Shown here in pieces: positions 62,631 through 64,000 of a DNA stretch of 64,000 nucleotides (positions are counted from its first letter, which is position 1; each line of letters starts with the position of its first letter). The notes beneath the pieces are model-generated. The model did not search any database. It was not told the origin of the DNA and was given only the letters and a program-made list of their open reading frames with translations. The stretch is from DATKPE01 sp035524335 (GTDB lineage Bacteria > Bacteroidota > Ignavibacteria > UBA10030 > SZUA-254): NCBI GenBank assembly GCA_035524335.1, contig DATKPE010000055.1, positions 1 through 64,000 on the forward strand, written 5' to 3'. The position numbers were made by a program, and so were the translations under genes.

Positions 62631-62953
62631 GATTGTCTCCTTGGATTTTCGTGTCATGCCACGTTCCGGCTGATCAGCAGAAGGTGGATGACTAAAATAC
62701 AATTTTGTCGGCATGAATCGCAAATCGCGCGCGCGGCCGGCGGCCGATGGGAACCTGTTCCGTGAGGAGGGAAGCCGCGGAGTATCCGGGCGGTGTCTGT
62801 TACCACCGGCTGTCGGCCGGTGAAATCTGCGAAATCAGATATTGATTCTGTTGAAATCGTCCCGCACAGCGGCACGCAATGCGGTGCGCCGTTATTTTCA
62901 CCAACCTGCCGGAAACCGTGCGGGAAGAATCCCCGGCGATCAGCAGGCCGCGG
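62631..62953. other. 323-base intergenic region between two minus-strand genes
   Basis: Contains the gpmA promoter candidate and a 7-bp hairpin CACCGGC / GCCGGTG (62804-62822) that may terminate the upstream minus-strand gene, although no T-run follows. Nothing else is recognisable. Confidence 0.6.
62694..62723 (-). promoter_or_regulatory. Possible gpmA promoter
   Basis: On the minus strand, TTGCGA (62723-62718), 18-base spacer, TATTTT (62699-62694), 64 bases before the ATG. Confidence 0.35.
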
Positions 62954-64000
62954 CTATTTCATCAGGGTGAGTTTTCTGGCCGCCGTGTATGATCCCGCGG
63001 TGATCCGATAAAAATAGACTCCGCCCGGTAGCGATGATCCATCGAAGATCACCGTTTTGACCCCCGCGTCTTCCATCCGATCGATCAGCCGTGCGACCTC
63101 CTGGCCCAGAACATTGTACACCCGCAGAACGACCCGGCCGGCCGACGGCAGTGCATACCGGATCGTCGTCGACGGGTTGAACGGATTGGGGTAGTTCTGA
63201 CCGAGTTCGTACCCTGTGGGTTTCTTTTCCGACCCCTCTCCGCGGTATGTCAGTTCGATTTTTTCGGCTCCGCTGGCGAGTATGCAGTTTCCAGCCCGCC
63301 CGATCGACCGGACGGCGGAGTCGATCCGGATCTCCCAGCCGGAACCCGCGGGAGATGCAAGAGTCCAGCTCAGCGTCACCGGCGGACGAACGCCCTGCAG
63401 GCGGATTGCACATCCGGTGTCGCGGCGGGGGGAGAACAGACGAATTCCCGTATTGTCTTCAAAACGGACGTCCGGCGCCCCGTTGGGAGGGAGAGGCGGA
63501 AGCTCGAACGAGGTTCCTGCCCGCGCGTGCCCGGTCGATATGCCGAATCCGAGCAGGAGTTGTCGCCCCGTATTGTCGGTGAAGATGAGGTGATTGAACG
63601 GATCGCCGGCGGATTTGCGGACGGGCATTCCGGAAGGCGCTCCGGCGGCCGGACCGGTGACGACGATGCTTCCGGCCTGACGGGCTTTGATCCAGTATCC
63701 CGCGCCCGGGACGAGTATGGACGCGGGCTGGTAACCGTTCTGATAGCCGTAAAAACTTCCTGAGAGAAGACCGGAAGGGTACTGCAGAAGCGACGAGGAA
63801 TCGACGGGTGCGGTGATGCCGCCGATCAGATTCCAGCCCTGCCGGAGCTGAATGCTGTCACGCAGGATGGCGGTACCATTGACCGGAATCGAATCCACTG
63901 TCTGGAACTGAAGCCAGAATCCGTCCCCCGGTGTGAGAGAATCGATGGTTTCGTAATTTCCGTTGAAGCTGAATGCCTGGGACACGGCTCCCGGAAAGAG
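62954..64000 (-). CDS. T9SS-secreted protein, C-terminal part (5' end outside window)
   Basis: 348 residues visible, open to the right edge: the codons before the apparent GTG at 63985 continue as LFPGAV, matching LYPGALGSAF in the BNR protein at 53020, so the true start lies beyond base 64000. Visible parts: the rest of a tandem GWN/GYW module (PGDGFWLQF, QGWNLIGGITAP, FYGYQNGY, PGAGYWIKA), a beta-rich domain (NGAPDVRFEDNTG, similar to DVRFETN in the giant protein), and the sorting domain (QNYPNPFNPSTTIRYALP, GVYFYRITAGS). Confidence 0.88.
   Translation of the reverse strand, partial: LFPGAVSQAFSFNGNYETIDSLTPGDGFWLQFQTVDSIPVNGTAILRDSIQLRQGWNLIGGITAPVDSSSLLQYPSGLLSGSFYGYQNGYQPASILVPGAGYWIKARQAGSIVVTGPAAGAPSGMPVRKSAGDPFNHLIFTDNTGRQLLLGFGISTGHARAGTSFELPPLPPNGAPDVRFEDNTGIRLFSPRRDTGCAIRLQGVRPPVTLSWTLASPAGSGWEIRIDSAVRSIGRAGNCILASGAEKIELTYRGEGSEKKPTGYELGQNYPNPFNPSTTIRYALPSAGRVVLRVYNVLGQEVARLIDRMEDAGVKTVIFDGSSLPGGVYFYRITAGSYTAARKLTLMK
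63655..64000 (-). other. Tandem GWN/GYW module (partial, at the window edge)
   Basis: Fourth copy of the module. Its first half begins outside the window; the second half (GWNLIGGITAPV to GAGYWIKARQAGS) is complete. Confidence 0.7.

Overview
The window looks like a bacterial chromosome segment of fairly high GC from the Fibrobacteres-Chlorobi-Bacteroidetes (FCB) side of the tree. Three proteins end in a classical type IX secretion (T9SS) C-terminal sorting domain (PNPFNPxT...GxYFYRL). The RND pump, the TolC-like protein and a Kdp-linked beta-barrel indicate two membranes. Promoters readable by eye are of the TTGAnT-N17/18-TAnAtT type and not the Bacteroidetes TAnnTTTG type, so a relative of Ignavibacteria/Kapabacteria-like lineages is more likely than a true Bacteroidetes; this placement is inference. 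I see no rRNA, tRNA, CRISPR array, insertion sequence or prophage.

Layout. 1-1840: end of a histidine operon (hisA partial, hisF, hisIE) with overlapping start and stop codons. 1952-9336: glycogen block with an ATP-grasp protein, a 1169-residue GH13-like protein, glgC and glgA. 9372-13028: SpoIIE-type phosphatase and an ABC exporter. 13041-15450 (minus): ychF and a DUF4032 kinase-fold protein. 15553-24409: exported GH133-type debranching-like enzyme, LiaF-like membrane protein, small helical protein, 1050-residue BNR/VPS10 beta-propeller protein and an exported di-heme cytochrome. 25051-33228: a 2725-residue T9SS surface protein built from eight WQD-type repeats, about fifteen SdrB-like repeats, a GWN/GYW module and a sorting domain. 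33712-40668: TolC / membrane-fusion / RND efflux genes closely followed by a GH53 galactanase. 40869-42727: redox and sulfur cluster (DUF2892, thioredoxin, OsmC, rhodanese, DUF302). 43042-52907: a Kdp potassium locus in the unusual order kdpC, a 37-residue membrane protein, kdpF, kdpA, kdpB, beta-barrel protein, small membrane protein, kdpD, kdpE. 53020-64000: T9SS BNR protein, M13 metallopeptidase, KimA-like APC/KUP permease, an unrecognised 263-residue protein, gpmA (minus), and the 3' end of another T9SS protein (minus).

How the genes fit together. Glycogen is made by GlgC and GlgA, with the GH13-like protein probably acting on the same polymer inside the cell, while a separate exported debranching-like enzyme and a galactanase work outside the cytoplasm. 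Potassium supply is covered twice, by Kdp under KdpDE and by a KimA-like symporter. The most interesting leads are: a tandem GWN/GYW module shared by four exported proteins; the reordered kdp operon with an exact TTTATCCCC direct repeat spaced 21 bp just upstream of its promoter; the GH13-like protein whose fourth conserved region reads NPD instead of NHD; and the promoter, dyad and roughly 285-nt leader in front of the giant surface protein.
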